A stretch of 64,000 nt of DNA from DAOTVD01 sp034437075 (lineage in GTDB: Bacteria > Chloroflexota > Anaerolineae > Aggregatilineales > J027), in the NCBI GenBank assembly GCA_034437075.1, contig DAOTVD010000427.1, forward strand, positions 1-64,000, given 5' to 3'. The position numbers were made by a program, and so were the translations under genes. The notes under the pieces were generated by a model that saw only the letters and a program-made list of their open reading frames with translations, had not been told where the DNA came from and made no database searches. This document shows, piece after piece, positions 8,964-17,166 of the stretch. Each line of letters starts with the position of its first letter. Positions within the stretch are counted from its first letter, which is position 1.

Positions 8964-9620
8964 ATGACAAACTTTTCGATCTCTAGCAGCAAAAAACGAT
9001 ACCGCAAATTGTTTCCTTTTCAACTCGATTTGAACAAACCCGAGGAACATGAAATCGCGGAAGTGATTGTCTATTTGAAGCAAGAACGATCATTTTCTAA
9101 AACTGTTCGGGAAGGAATTCGCCTGATATGGGACTTGCGAAAAGGTCGTACAGACGTCTTGCGCGAGTTATTCCCCTGGGTATTGGAACAACAAGACGAA
9201 GATGAAAAACACGCTCTCAAGGCCCCTACTGCGGAGGTTATGCTGGGCGCAGAAGACATTTTTCAAAAGCATTTTCAGCGTTTAGAAAGCCTCATTACTG
9301 AGCAGAGTAGCCTATCCACTGGTGAGCCACGACGCCCACGCGGGCCATCTCTGAAACCCGTGGATGACATAGAAATTGACGTCAAACAAGCAACCAATAG
9401 CGAAGATAACAAGTCTGCTTGGAACCTGATGATTGCTTCCGCGCTGCAAGTGCATGGGCATTGTAATGGTTTACCGCCCGAACTGATTGAGTATGGTTTA
9501 CGTACAGGGCGTATCCCGCCCGGTAAAGTTGACCCGCCCAAACCCAAAGGGCCCAAAAAGCTAGCCGGGGCGGATGTGATCTTCACACCGCCACCAACTG
9601 AAGATGATGATTTTGATTAA
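8964..9620 (+). CDS. ParR-like ribbon-helix-helix adaptor protein (putative)
   Basis: 218 residues, ATG at 8964 (GTG at 8961 is possible). Residues about 18-55 read FPFQLDLNKPEEHEIAEVIV followed by a short loop and SKTVREGIRLIW. That is the pattern of ParR-type ribbon-helix-helix proteins: a beta strand with alternating basic and hydrophobic residues, a PEEHE helix start, and a second helix with xxVREGIR. The middle is polar, and the C-terminus is proline-lysine rich with an acidic tail (TEDDDFD), such as might contact an actin-like filament. The gene follows the iteron array directly, the usual order centromere then ParR. The expected ParM partner is not adjacent, but a ParM-like gene lies at 21958-23082. 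The assignment rests on pattern only. Confidence 0.5.
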   Translation: MTNFSISSSKKRYRKLFPFQLDLNKPEEHEIAEVIVYLKQERSFSKTVREGIRLIWDLRKGRTDVLRELFPWVLEQQDEDEKHALKAPTAEVMLGAEDIFQKHFQRLESLITEQSSLSTGEPRRPRGPSLKPVDDIEIDVKQATNSEDNKSAWNLMIASALQVHGHCNGLPPELIEYGLRTGRIPPGKVDPPKPKGPKKLAGADVIFTPPPTEDDDFD

Positions 9621-9633
9621 GTGCTCTAGCGCG

Positions 9634-11286
9634 CTATTGGGTAATTTGCAGCCCGCGTGGCGTCAATACATATTCAATACGGCCCAAGATATAGTCAATG
9701 AGCACTGCTAGCAATGCCGCTGGAATAGCGCCAAGCAACACCCATGGATCAATGGCCCGCAACAATCCATTCGCGATAGGCTCGCCCAACCCACCCGCGA
9801 TCACGTAAGCACCGAGTGCTGCCGTCCCTACATTGATAACCATGGTGGTTCGCACACCCGCCATAATGATACTACTCGCGATAGGAATTTCGATCTGTAT
9901 CAAAATCTGCAAGGGGGTCATGCCCATACCCCGCGCCGCATCAATCATCGCCGGGGGCACACCTTCCAAGCCCGCAATCGTATTACGCACTGTTGGCAAG
10001 AGACCATACAGAATCAGCGCGATGATAGCTGGTGTAAAGCCCAGGCCGATAATCGGCGCCATGACAGCTACCACAGCTAATGTAGGAATGGTTTGGCCTA
10101 GATTAACGATATTCGTGATCAAAGGCAGGAATTCGCGATAGGCTTCGCGCGTGACGAAAATGCCAATCGCGAGCCCCAAAGGCACTGTGATTAGCGACGA
10201 GACAATAACCAGTTCTAAATGTTCCGCTGCAAACGCGATCACACTTTCGGCAGGGTACAGAAGCTCGATATCGCCTTCATCCGCCACCGCAGTTGGGAAT
10301 AACTCTGCCAACAAGGCGTCCCAGAATATCTCATGGCCAAAGAAAGACCAGAATATCAAGAAAACGCCGACCACGCGCACCATGGGCCGGATGAGCTTAT
10401 CATTCGAGTCGCGCAACATGTATGCCAGAACCAGTTCAATGACCACAAAAGCGAGCGTCAACCAGTAAAGCGCAATACCCGTATCATGTGTGCCGATGTC
10501 GATCACGCGGCTAGCGTCGGTGCCCAGGCTGGTTACCCATAGCGTAGGGCCAAGGCTAACCGCCGTATTTACCCGCGCATAGGTCGTTAAATTCACGGGT
10601 AACTGGTCGGTTATCGGAATTTCAGCGGGCACGTCATCGCCTATTTCAGCGGTTTCAGCCGCCGGATTCGGGATGGTGGGGATGTCGCCGCCTTCGATAT
10701 TGAAATTGATCGTCAGCTCGCTCAGAAGCGGGTCTTCAGCATTTTCTCCAACTTCGTGAAAGTAAATGCAAACTGCACGGTTTTCATCCTGTTCACCGCT
10801 GGTCAATACCCCAGGTTCGTCCCCTCCCCAACCCGGCTCGGGGTTAGGAATAGCGCGTGTAGGGAGGTCACTGAGCCAACATGCCGCATCCAGCGGAATA
10901 TCGCCTCGGAATTCGTCCGAAACGGCAAAATCCGAGAGGGTGCGCGGTGAACGATTCTCAATGAGGATACGCACCCATAACCCGCCGCCATCTTCCAGGA
11001 TTTTTGCGCAGTTGTTGGGGTCAAAATAGCGCTGTTGCGAACGCGCACGGTCGTTTTCCTCACCTACGCAAGCGACATAAGTCACCTCGACTTCGCCTTG
11101 TGGTTGGTCTGGGGTTAGGTCTAAGGTCTGGCTGCGCTCATCGGGGGGTGAGAATTCAGTCGTGCGTTCTAAGATTTGTTCAGCATCTTGGGGTACCAAA
11201 CTTTGGGTATCCATGATGAATAAAACCGCTGTGGCGATGATCCAACCCAAGATGGGTAACGAGACGAAGCGTGTTAAGTTATCCAT
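9634..11286 (-). CDS. Glycine betaine/choline-type ABC permease with large extracytoplasmic insert
   Basis: 550 residues, more than twice the usual 210-300 of OpuB/ProW permeases. One helix near the N-terminus (GWIIATAVLFIMDT) is followed by about 220 polar residues predicted outside, containing four cysteines (VACVG, NNCAK, AACWL, AVCIYF) that could pair as disulfides. The canonical permease core begins near residue 265 and carries the EAA-type loop around AARGMGMTPLQILIQIEIP. It is last in a four-gene minus-strand operon (binding protein, permease, ATPase, permease), four bases after the ATPase gene. The insert is not recognised; it may dock the binding protein or sense the wall. Transport of a compatible solute is inferred from the whole operon. 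Confidence 0.85.
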   Translation of the reverse strand: MDNLTRFVSLPILGWIIATAVLFIMDTQSLVPQDAEQILERTTEFSPPDERSQTLDLTPDQPQGEVEVTYVACVGEENDRARSQQRYFDPNNCAKILEDGGGLWVRILIENRSPRTLSDFAVSDEFRGDIPLDAACWLSDLPTRAIPNPEPGWGGDEPGVLTSGEQDENRAVCIYFHEVGENAEDPLLSELTINFNIEGGDIPTIPNPAAETAEIGDDVPAEIPITDQLPVNLTTYARVNTAVSLGPTLWVTSLGTDASRVIDIGTHDTGIALYWLTLAFVVIELVLAYMLRDSNDKLIRPMVRVVGVFLIFWSFFGHEIFWDALLAELFPTAVADEGDIELLYPAESVIAFAAEHLELVIVSSLITVPLGLAIGIFVTREAYREFLPLITNIVNLGQTIPTLAVVAVMAPIIGLGFTPAIIALILYGLLPTVRNTIAGLEGVPPAMIDAARGMGMTPLQILIQIEIPIASSIIMAGVRTTMVINVGTAALGAYVIAGGLGEPIANGLLRAIDPWVLLGAIPAALLAVLIDYILGRIEYVLTPRGLQITQ

Positions 11287-11289
11287 AGG

Positions 11290-12444
11290 CTATTCGGCTT
11301 CCCGCGTATGCTCTTTAGACTGGGATAGTTCTTTATCACCGCTATAGAATGCCAGGTCTTGCAGGGCATCCAGGCGAATACTGCCCACCAGACGGCCTTT
11401 GTTATCGACAACGGGCGTCACCCGGAACCCACGCGCCACCATGGCGCTGAGTGCTTCGCGGGCGGTGGCCTTTTGGCGCACGGCAATATCCGTAAAGGGT
11501 GCTTCGGTCATGGCATCTAATAACGATGTATTATTTGATGCGGTATCCCGGTTGATCCAACCGCGCAGAATATGATCTTCTCGATCTACCACGAATGCCG
11601 AATGAACCCCATAGTCATCCATGGTGCGGATCGCATCATCAATACTTTGGTCGATATAAACATGCGGTGATGACGTTTCCATAATGTCTTGAATGCTGAT
11701 GAGCCCCAGGCTTTTGAGTTGCCGGTCAGCGCCGACAAAGTCGCGCACAAAGCGATCTTTCGGATATTCCAGCAACGTCTCGGGGGTATCGAACTGCACG
11801 AGCTGCCCATCGCGCATGATCGCGATCCGGTCGCCCATTTTGATCGCCTCATCAATGTCATGCGTCACAAAGATGATGGTTTTGCTGATCTCTTTCTGAA
11901 TCTGCAAAAATTCTTCTTGCAGCACTTCGCGCGTGATCGGGTCTACTGCGCCGAAGGGCTCGTCCATCAGCATAAGGGGCGGGTCGGCGCCCATAGCGCG
12001 CGCCACACCTACACGCTGTTGTTGACCGCCCGAAAGCTGCCGAGGGAATTTGTCGCGGTTAATGTCCGGGTCTAGGCCCACCAGTTCGAGCAGTTCATCC
12101 ACCCGGCGCCGGATGCGATTCTCATCCCACTTGAGCAAATGCGGCACAATCGCAATGTTTTGGGCGACGGTCATATGCGGCAATAGCCCGATCTGCTGAA
12201 TGGCATATCCGATGTTGCGCCGTAATTCTTCGGGGGGTAAATCCGTATTGCTGACGCCATCAATCAGGATTTCGCCTTCGCTAACCGAAATCAGGCGGTT
12301 GACCATGCGCATGCTGGTTGTCTTGCCGCAACCGGAAGGGCCAATCAGCACGCATACCTCACCCTCTGGGATGTTTAGATTTAATCTGTTGACCGCGCGA
12401 AACCCGTTAGGGTAAATCTTCGAAACGTTCTTGAACTCGATCAT
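11290..12444 (-). CDS. Glycine betaine/choline-type ABC transporter ATPase with CBS domains (OpuA/ProV-like)
   Basis: 384 residues. The ATPase has Walker A GPSGCGKTTS, Q-loop region IGYAIQQIGLLPH, signature [14 protein letters not shown], Walker B LMLMDEPFGAVD and the switch histidine in IFVTHDID. Two CBS repeats occupy about residues 245-370, including HSAFVVDREDHILRGWI and RVTPVVDNKGRLVGSI. In OpuA-type importers such CBS pairs sense ionic strength and gate uptake, so osmotic activation is likely here. The gene lies between two permease genes in one operon, 18 bases downstream of the first. Confidence 0.92.
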   Translation of the reverse strand: MIEFKNVSKIYPNGFRAVNRLNLNIPEGEVCVLIGPSGCGKTTSMRMVNRLISVSEGEILIDGVSNTDLPPEELRRNIGYAIQQIGLLPHMTVAQNIAIVPHLLKWDENRIRRRVDELLELVGLDPDINRDKFPRQLSGGQQQRVGVARAMGADPPLMLMDEPFGAVDPITREVLQEEFLQIQKEISKTIIFVTHDIDEAIKMGDRIAIMRDGQLVQFDTPETLLEYPKDRFVRDFVGADRQLKSLGLISIQDIMETSSPHVYIDQSIDDAIRTMDDYGVHSAFVVDREDHILRGWINRDTASNNTSLLDAMTEAPFTDIAVRQKATAREALSAMVARGFRVTPVVDNKGRLVGSIRLDALQDLAFYSGDKELSQSKEHTREAE

Positions 12445-12462
12445 ATCCGTTCCTCTAGTTAT

Positions 12463-14085
12463 TTATGTCTGCTGTTGGCGGATGCCGGGCGAGGTGATCG
12501 TATTTTCAAAGATACGAATACCAATATCGAGCGCGAAGGCCAACAAGATCGCCGGAATGGTACCCAGCAGGATTTTATCTAAAGAAATGTTATTGATGCC
12601 ATCCAGCACATAGTCGCCCAGGCCACCACCGCCAACCACCGTCGCGATTGTGGCGATACCCACCAACGCGATAGCCGCGTTACGAATGCCCGCAATAATC
12701 ACCGGAAACGCCAGGGGTAATTCAATACGGAAGAAAATTTGCCAGGGTGTCATGCCCATCCCCCGGCCCGAGTCTATAATAGCCGGGTCAACATTGTTCA
12801 AGCCTGCGTAGGTATTCCGCACCAAGGGGAGCAGCGAATAGAGCGTGAGGGCGACCAGAGAAGGCGTTACGCCAATACCGCGAATACCAATCGCGCTGAG
12901 TTCCCATTCACTGATGCTCGTGTTAGGCAGAAACTCATCCGCCGAAAGCACCATGGCATAGCCCAAGGCTAGAAATCCAACGATGGTTAAGCCATACCGT
13001 GCCCAAACCAGATAACGCCGGTATTGTTCGCGCAGTTGGATATTTCGGCCTAAGACCAAAAGCCCAAGTGCTGCGGCAATGGCCAGTACGAAAAGCTGCA
13101 ACGGGGTGCTATATTCGCCGCTGGTGAGGGCATTGAAGATCACGCGGAACAAGAAACTGACCAGCATCAGCGCCGATAGTGAAATGGGTACAGCCGCAAT
13201 AGCGGCAACGATAACCGTAATGACAGGCTCCAAAAAGCTCGGTAGCCGCTTAACCAAAAAGAAGAAAACGGCCAAGGCGACGCCGGCTAGCACGACGGTC
13301 CCCAGAACAAAGACCAGCACATCGACCATCAATTCGTTACCCAAGTTGGAGAGTGGCACCAACAGCAACCCGAACAACGCCAAGCTGGGAATGGTTTGGA
13401 TGATACCGACGGCATATAAAATCACCGGGGCAATTCGTTCATCACGTGAGGCCCACAAGCCAAGCCCAATCCCTATGATGAGCCCCACGGTCAATGATAC
13501 GATGACATACGTCAGATGCCGCAAAGTATCGATATCCAGGTTATCGCCTGTAATCTGATATTCCACCATCACAGAATAAACATCCAACTGACCACTCGTG
13601 ACCAGCCAGATCATCACCACCACACCGCCCCAACTGGCGACATTCTGCAAAAAGCCCGAAACGCCCACTTGCCGGAGGTCATTTAACCCGCCGAACAGAA
13701 CGATATATCCGCCAAAGATGCCCATCGCGATAGCCGATACTGGTTGTACTCGCGCGCCACGGGCCTCAACGCCCAAGATTTCTTCTCGATTGTCCAAAAG
13801 TGTTTGGGCGGCTTCGGTGGGTAACCACAACGTCAAGATCATAATCAAGTTACCCAACAGCACCAGCAGCCAACCGCGTTTGATCTGCTCTTGCTGTAAA
13901 GCCACTGCAAACGGAATAATCGTCAAAATGAACAGAAAGCTATAACGCGCATCCCCTTCGAGTTCCAGCAGGTTAAAGGCTTCTCCGAGGGGGGAAATCG
14001 CCGTTTGTTTCAGCACCAACAACGGCAGGAAGAAAAAACCTGCGGCGGCAACCAGACTCCCTAAAGCTGCAATTCGATTATAAAT
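12463..14085 (-). CDS. Glycine betaine/choline-type ABC permease, long form, probable ATT start
   Basis: A membrane protein with about ten predicted helices and the permease signature near the C-terminus (DSGRGMGMTPWQIFFRIELP, then GIRNAAIALVGIATIATVVG). An N-terminal half with several extra helices and a serine-poor linker precedes the core, making it far longer than OpuCB. The first ATG/GTG/TTG in frame is TTG 14022, but reading upstream restores a complete first helix (AALGSLVAAAGFFFLPLLVL) that would otherwise be cut in half. In that extension the only plausible initiator is ATT at 14085, preceded by GGGGAG with an eight-base spacer. If ATT is rejected, the protein runs 12463-14022 with 519 residues. 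Confidence 0.82.
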   Translation of the reverse strand: MYNRIAALGSLVAAAGFFFLPLLVLKQTAISPLGEAFNLLELEGDARYSFLFILTIIPFAVALQQEQIKRGWLLVLLGNLIMILTLWLPTEAAQTLLDNREEILGVEARGARVQPVSAIAMGIFGGYIVLFGGLNDLRQVGVSGFLQNVASWGGVVVMIWLVTSGQLDVYSVMVEYQITGDNLDIDTLRHLTYVIVSLTVGLIIGIGLGLWASRDERIAPVILYAVGIIQTIPSLALFGLLLVPLSNLGNELMVDVLVFVLGTVVLAGVALAVFFFLVKRLPSFLEPVITVIVAAIAAVPISLSALMLVSFLFRVIFNALTSGEYSTPLQLFVLAIAAALGLLVLGRNIQLREQYRRYLVWARYGLTIVGFLALGYAMVLSADEFLPNTSISEWELSAIGIRGIGVTPSLVALTLYSLLPLVRNTYAGLNNVDPAIIDSGRGMGMTPWQIFFRIELPLAFPVIIAGIRNAAIALVGIATIATVVGGGGLGDYVLDGINNISLDKILLGTIPAILLAFALDIGIRIFENTITSPGIRQQQT

Positions 14086-14189
14086 GGTTCTTACTCCCCA
14101 GCTTGGCAGTTCTTCACTGCTCGAAAGTTCACTTCAAAAATTAATTATGTAGGGTTTTCAAAAACAGGTCTGTAATAATTTTTTCATGA

Positions 14190-14220
14190 AAAAGAAGGAG
14201 CCCCCCGCAGGGGCACTCCT
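14190..14220 (-). terminator. Hairpin with T-run after the binding-protein gene
   Basis: On the minus strand GGAGTGCCCC, loop TGCG, and GGGGGCTCC form an imperfect stem followed by TTCTTTTT. It lies just past the stop of the binding-protein gene and before the first permease gene. It would end most transcripts after the binding protein and let a fraction read on into the permease and ATPase genes, which fits the excess of binding protein needed by ABC importers. Confidence 0.7.
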
Positions 14221-14242
14221 CCATGAGGTTTGAGGAAACGAA

Positions 14243-15211
14243 TTACTCGCCGATAAAGCCGTTTTCCATCAGGTACATGCGCGCTAGGTCTTCAACACTG
14301 GCAGGGTTACCATCCGGGTCAACGCCTTCACCCGCGTAGGAATTCCAAGTTTGCAGCGTTTCGACATCGAATGTCGCAAAGATCGGGTTGATGATGTCTA
14401 CAATCTGGGGATTCGCGCGCAGGACTTCGCCACGGAAGACGGCGGTGGGCTGGTAGACCGGCTGCGCACCACGCGAGTCATCGAAGACAACCAGGTTGAA
14501 GGTGGACAGCGTACCATCGGTACCATAAGCCACAGCCAGGTCGAACTGATCGCTCTGGGCCACCAATTGCTGATGGGCCTGGCCAGTCACGGCACCCGGC
14601 AGCGAGTCGATATTGTCACGCGGGATTTCGAAACCATAGGTTTCTTCGAAGGTCACCAGACCATCTTCGCGAGTGGTGAATTCTTCGTTGGAGATCATCC
14701 GAACTTCGTTACCTTCGTTGATGTAAGTAGCCAAATCATCGAAGGTTTGCAGGCCACGTTCTTCGGCCCAGTCGGCACGCGCCGCGATGGTGTAGGTGTT
14801 GTTCGCGGGGGCCGGGCGCAGCCAGATCAGGTCATTGTAGGTGGCGTCCAGAGAAGCGGCCACTGCGTAAGCTTCATACGCATCGCTAGCGGCTTCTTGC
14901 GGAACATTAATCCCCAGGTTGGGCAAGCTTTGAATAATTGCAGTGGCGGTGTAGTTAGGGTATACGTCAATTTCGCCCGATTCGAGCGCGCCACGCGCAA
15001 TCGCCGTACCACCGAGGTCTATTTCATCCACAACTTCGAAACCATTTTCCTGCAACGCTACCAGAATGATGTAGCCCAGGAAACGTTGTTCGGTAAAGTC
15101 TTTCGAACCAACGACAATCGCATCATCGCCTTGCGCGAAGGCCATGCTCGCTGAGCTAGCCAGCATCATCAGTACAACTAAAACAATCCCGAAACGCTTA
15201 AGGTGTTTCAT
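14243..15211 (-). CDS. Glycine betaine/choline/proline-type substrate-binding protein (OpuCC/OsmX-like)
   Basis: 322 residues with a Sec signal peptide (MKHLKRFGIVLVVLMMLASS, cleavage after AFA). Mature sequence begins IVVGSKDFTEQRFLGYI, the hallmark of OpuBC/OpuCC/OsmX binding proteins, followed by LGGTAIARGALESGEIDVYP and YTATAIIQ. The C-terminal lobe carries DLAVAYGTDG and the hinge-near DDSRGAQPVYQPTAV. No lipobox cysteine is seen at the cleavage site, so it may be tethered in another way. It is the first gene of the importer operon and is followed by a hairpin terminator. A compatible solute such as betaine or choline is inferred from family; the aromatic cage residues were not mapped. 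Confidence 0.88.
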   Translation of the reverse strand: MKHLKRFGIVLVVLMMLASSASMAFAQGDDAIVVGSKDFTEQRFLGYIILVALQENGFEVVDEIDLGGTAIARGALESGEIDVYPNYTATAIIQSLPNLGINVPQEAASDAYEAYAVAASLDATYNDLIWLRPAPANNTYTIAARADWAEERGLQTFDDLATYINEGNEVRMISNEEFTTREDGLVTFEETYGFEIPRDNIDSLPGAVTGQAHQQLVAQSDQFDLAVAYGTDGTLSTFNLVVFDDSRGAQPVYQPTAVFRGEVLRANPQIVDIINPIFATFDVETLQTWNSYAGEGVDPDGNPASVEDLARMYLMENGFIGE

Positions 15212-15482
15212 CTATGCATTCTCCCTTATTGTATGAATTTACGCATGCAGTCTGCCGGCAGGCCTGGTCACATCGGATAACGTGTCTATCTCACCACCCA
15301 CGCCGCAATATGCCGTCTCGTTACTTGACAGCAAAATAGGCGAGAATGGGCTGTTTAGGTTGTGAGATCTATCAGTATTGCGGGATGGCCAATGTGCTGG
15401 TTCAGGCCCTGACCAATATAAGTTGGGCCGGTGAGAGACATAACCGACAATCTATTGTAAGTTTGTCTCCGCAATCAAATAT

Positions 15483-15597
15483 ATACATTGTGTAGGGTAA
15501 AAAGCAAGCTGTCGTTTGTTAAAAAGTGGACAATCTATCTTTTCTAATATAAAATTTATATTTTTGACAATAAAGTAAGATTTAATACACAATGTAT
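15483..15597. promoter_or_regulatory. Pair of inverted 12-base elements (ATACATTGTGTA)
   Basis: ATACATTGTGTA at 15483-15494 occurs again as its exact reverse complement at 15586-15597 (TACACAATGTAT). They are 91 bases apart and lie upstream of malE and of the divergent importer. Two identical sites in opposite orientation across an AT-rich stretch are what one expects for a repressor or activator that loops DNA. Each element is itself partly symmetrical (TACA-TTG-TGTA). The cognate regulator is not identified in the window. Confidence 0.45.
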
Positions 15598-15696
15598 GAT
15601 TTAACGAATATGTCCTAACCGTGAGACCTCACATGAACTTTTATGGACTCTTTTTGACCATCATGAGTTTTATTGATTGGCTCTATGCTGGTTTTT

Positions 15697-15725
15697 TTTT
15701 GCCTAATGCCAAGATCAAGTATAAT
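15697..15725 (+). promoter_or_regulatory. malE: Putative sigma70-type promoter of the malEFG operon
   Basis: A perfect TATAAT at 15720-15725 stands about 108 bases before the malE start. The T-rich block at 15692-15702 offers a weak -35 (TTTTGC at 15697 with a 17-base spacer). Only the -10 is convincing. The weak -35 would fit a promoter needing an activator, perhaps acting at the inverted elements upstream. Confidence 0.4.
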
Positions 15726-15833
15726 GGATGAGGGTTTTTTGTAACTCTAACCTTAAAGCATCATGAAAAGAGTGTAGTCTATGGCTGTGCTCCTCATCCG
15801 CATAAGTTATATCTTCCTAATACGGAGGGAAAA

Positions 15834-17045
15834 GTGAATAAACGTAGCATCATTCTGGTTGTGTTGGTATTTGCCCTGACCACAGTTGTGGCCTTAGTTG
15901 GGCCTGCTGGCGCTCAAGATACCCCTACTTTGTTGGTTTGGACTGACGAAGTCAGTGCGCCTATCCTCGAAGACATTGCTGCGCCTTTTGAAGAAGAGTA
16001 TGGTGTCGATCTGCAAATTGTCGAGTTGGGCTTTGGGGATATTCGCCCGCAGTTTGTCTCTAGCGCGCCCACTGGCGAAGGCCCCGATATGTTCATCGGT
16101 GCGCATGACTGGATCGGTGAATTGGTGGTCAACGGGTTGATTGCCCCGGTAAACCTGGGTGATCAGGCCGAAAACTTCGATCAGAATGCCCTGGATGCTT
16201 TCACCTTTGACGGTGAACTGTACGGTGTTCCCTATGCGATTGAAAATGTTGGCCTGTTCTATAACACCGAACTGGTCGAAACCCCGCCTGCAACCTGGCA
16301 AGAAGTCCGCGACGTGTCCCAGGAAATTATCGACAGTGGCGAAGCCGAATATGGTTTCATCATTGACCAGGGTAACGGCTTTATCTTCTACCCGATCCAA
16401 ACCGCTTTCGGCGGGTACATTTTCGGTGAAGACGACGATGGTAACCTGAATCCCGAAGACATCGGCATTGACAGCGAAGGCTCGATTGAAGCCCTGGCTT
16501 GGTTAGAAGGCATGGTTGAAGATGGTTTGATCCCGGCTGGTCTGGGGGGTGGCGATGTCGATTCGCTGTTCATCAATGGCGAAGCCGCGATGATCATCAC
16601 CGGCCCATGGAACATCCCCACCTTCGTTCAAGAGGAAGTACCCTTCGCCATTGCGCCCATTCCGGGTGAAGTAGAAGGCGAACCTGGCGCGCCGTTCTTG
16701 GGTGTGCGTGGTTGGATGGTGAACCAGTTCAGCGAAAATGCGTTGCTGGCCCAAGCCTTCCTCACCGACTTTGTGGCGACCGAAGAATATCAGCAGGCCA
16801 TCTATGAAGCCGAAGGCCGCCCGCCGGTGTTCAACTCCGTTTCCGAGATAGTCGAAGATGAATTCGTGCAGCAGATTCTGGTCGCAGGTCAAACAGGCCG
16901 CGCCATGCCCGCTATCCCTGAAATGGGCGATGTGTGGGGCTTCTGGGGCGATGCCATCACCCTGACCATGCAAGGCGAACGCAGCGCGGAAGAAGCCTTC
17001 AGCGAAGCCGCTGACAGCATCCGTGCTTCGATCTCTGGCGAATAA
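15834..17045 (+). CDS. malE: Maltose/maltodextrin-type ABC substrate-binding protein
   Basis: 403 residues starting at GTG 15834, behind the ribosome site ACGGAGGG. Signal peptide with Sec cleavage after GPAGA. The mature protein shows the family 1 binding-protein pattern: TLLVWTDEVSAPILEDIAAPF, GPDMFIGAHDWIGELVVNGL, FDGELYGVPYAIENVGLFYN and TPPATWQEV, all closely following E. coli MalE. The C-terminal lobe has AAMIITGPWNIPTF. The protein is acidic. It is monocistronic-like, ending in two hairpins before malF. Maltose or another oligosaccharide is likely; exact sugar is not determined. Confidence 0.88.
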   Translation: MNKRSIILVVLVFALTTVVALVGPAGAQDTPTLLVWTDEVSAPILEDIAAPFEEEYGVDLQIVELGFGDIRPQFVSSAPTGEGPDMFIGAHDWIGELVVNGLIAPVNLGDQAENFDQNALDAFTFDGELYGVPYAIENVGLFYNTELVETPPATWQEVRDVSQEIIDSGEAEYGFIIDQGNGFIFYPIQTAFGGYIFGEDDDGNLNPEDIGIDSEGSIEALAWLEGMVEDGLIPAGLGGGDVDSLFINGEAAMIITGPWNIPTFVQEEVPFAIAPIPGEVEGEPGAPFLGVRGWMVNQFSENALLAQAFLTDFVATEEYQQAIYEAEGRPPVFNSVSEIVEDEFVQQILVAGQTGRAMPAIPEMGDVWGFWGDAITLTMQGERSAEEAFSEAADSIRASISGE

Positions 17046-17095
17046 GCGCTGATTACAGGCTAATGCTAGCCTGTCAACAATTCTGTAAATAGAGA

Positions 17096-17137
17096 ACAGG
17101 GTCGATGGGGCATAAGCCATCGGCTCTGTTTTTTTCT
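17096..17137 (+). terminator. Strong hairpin with T-run between malE and malF
   Basis: ACAGGGTCGATGG pairs with CCATCGGCTCTGT across the loop GGCATAAG with one bulge, then seven T (17130-17136). A second perfect hairpin, ACAGGCTA-ATGC-TAGCCTGT, lies just upstream at 17055-17074. Together they should stop most malE transcripts and set a high ratio of binding protein to permease. Confidence 0.8.
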
Positions 17138-17166
17138 ACGGTTTCAAAACATAAACGAGGTGATTT

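Larger units (their letters stand above)
15212..15833. other. Gene-free divergent control region, 622 bases
   Basis: No open frame or RNA gene is recognised here. The region separates the betaine-type importer (minus strand) from the malEFG importer (plus strand) and holds the two inverted 12-base elements and the plus-strand promoter listed separately. The stretch 15535-15600 is very AT-rich. A leader of about 100 bases precedes the malE start. Confidence 0.7.

Noticed and set aside
14351..15154. 267-codon plus-strand frame opposite the betaine binding protein
   Set aside because: It mirrors the codon bias of the real gene on the minus strand and shows no domain motif.
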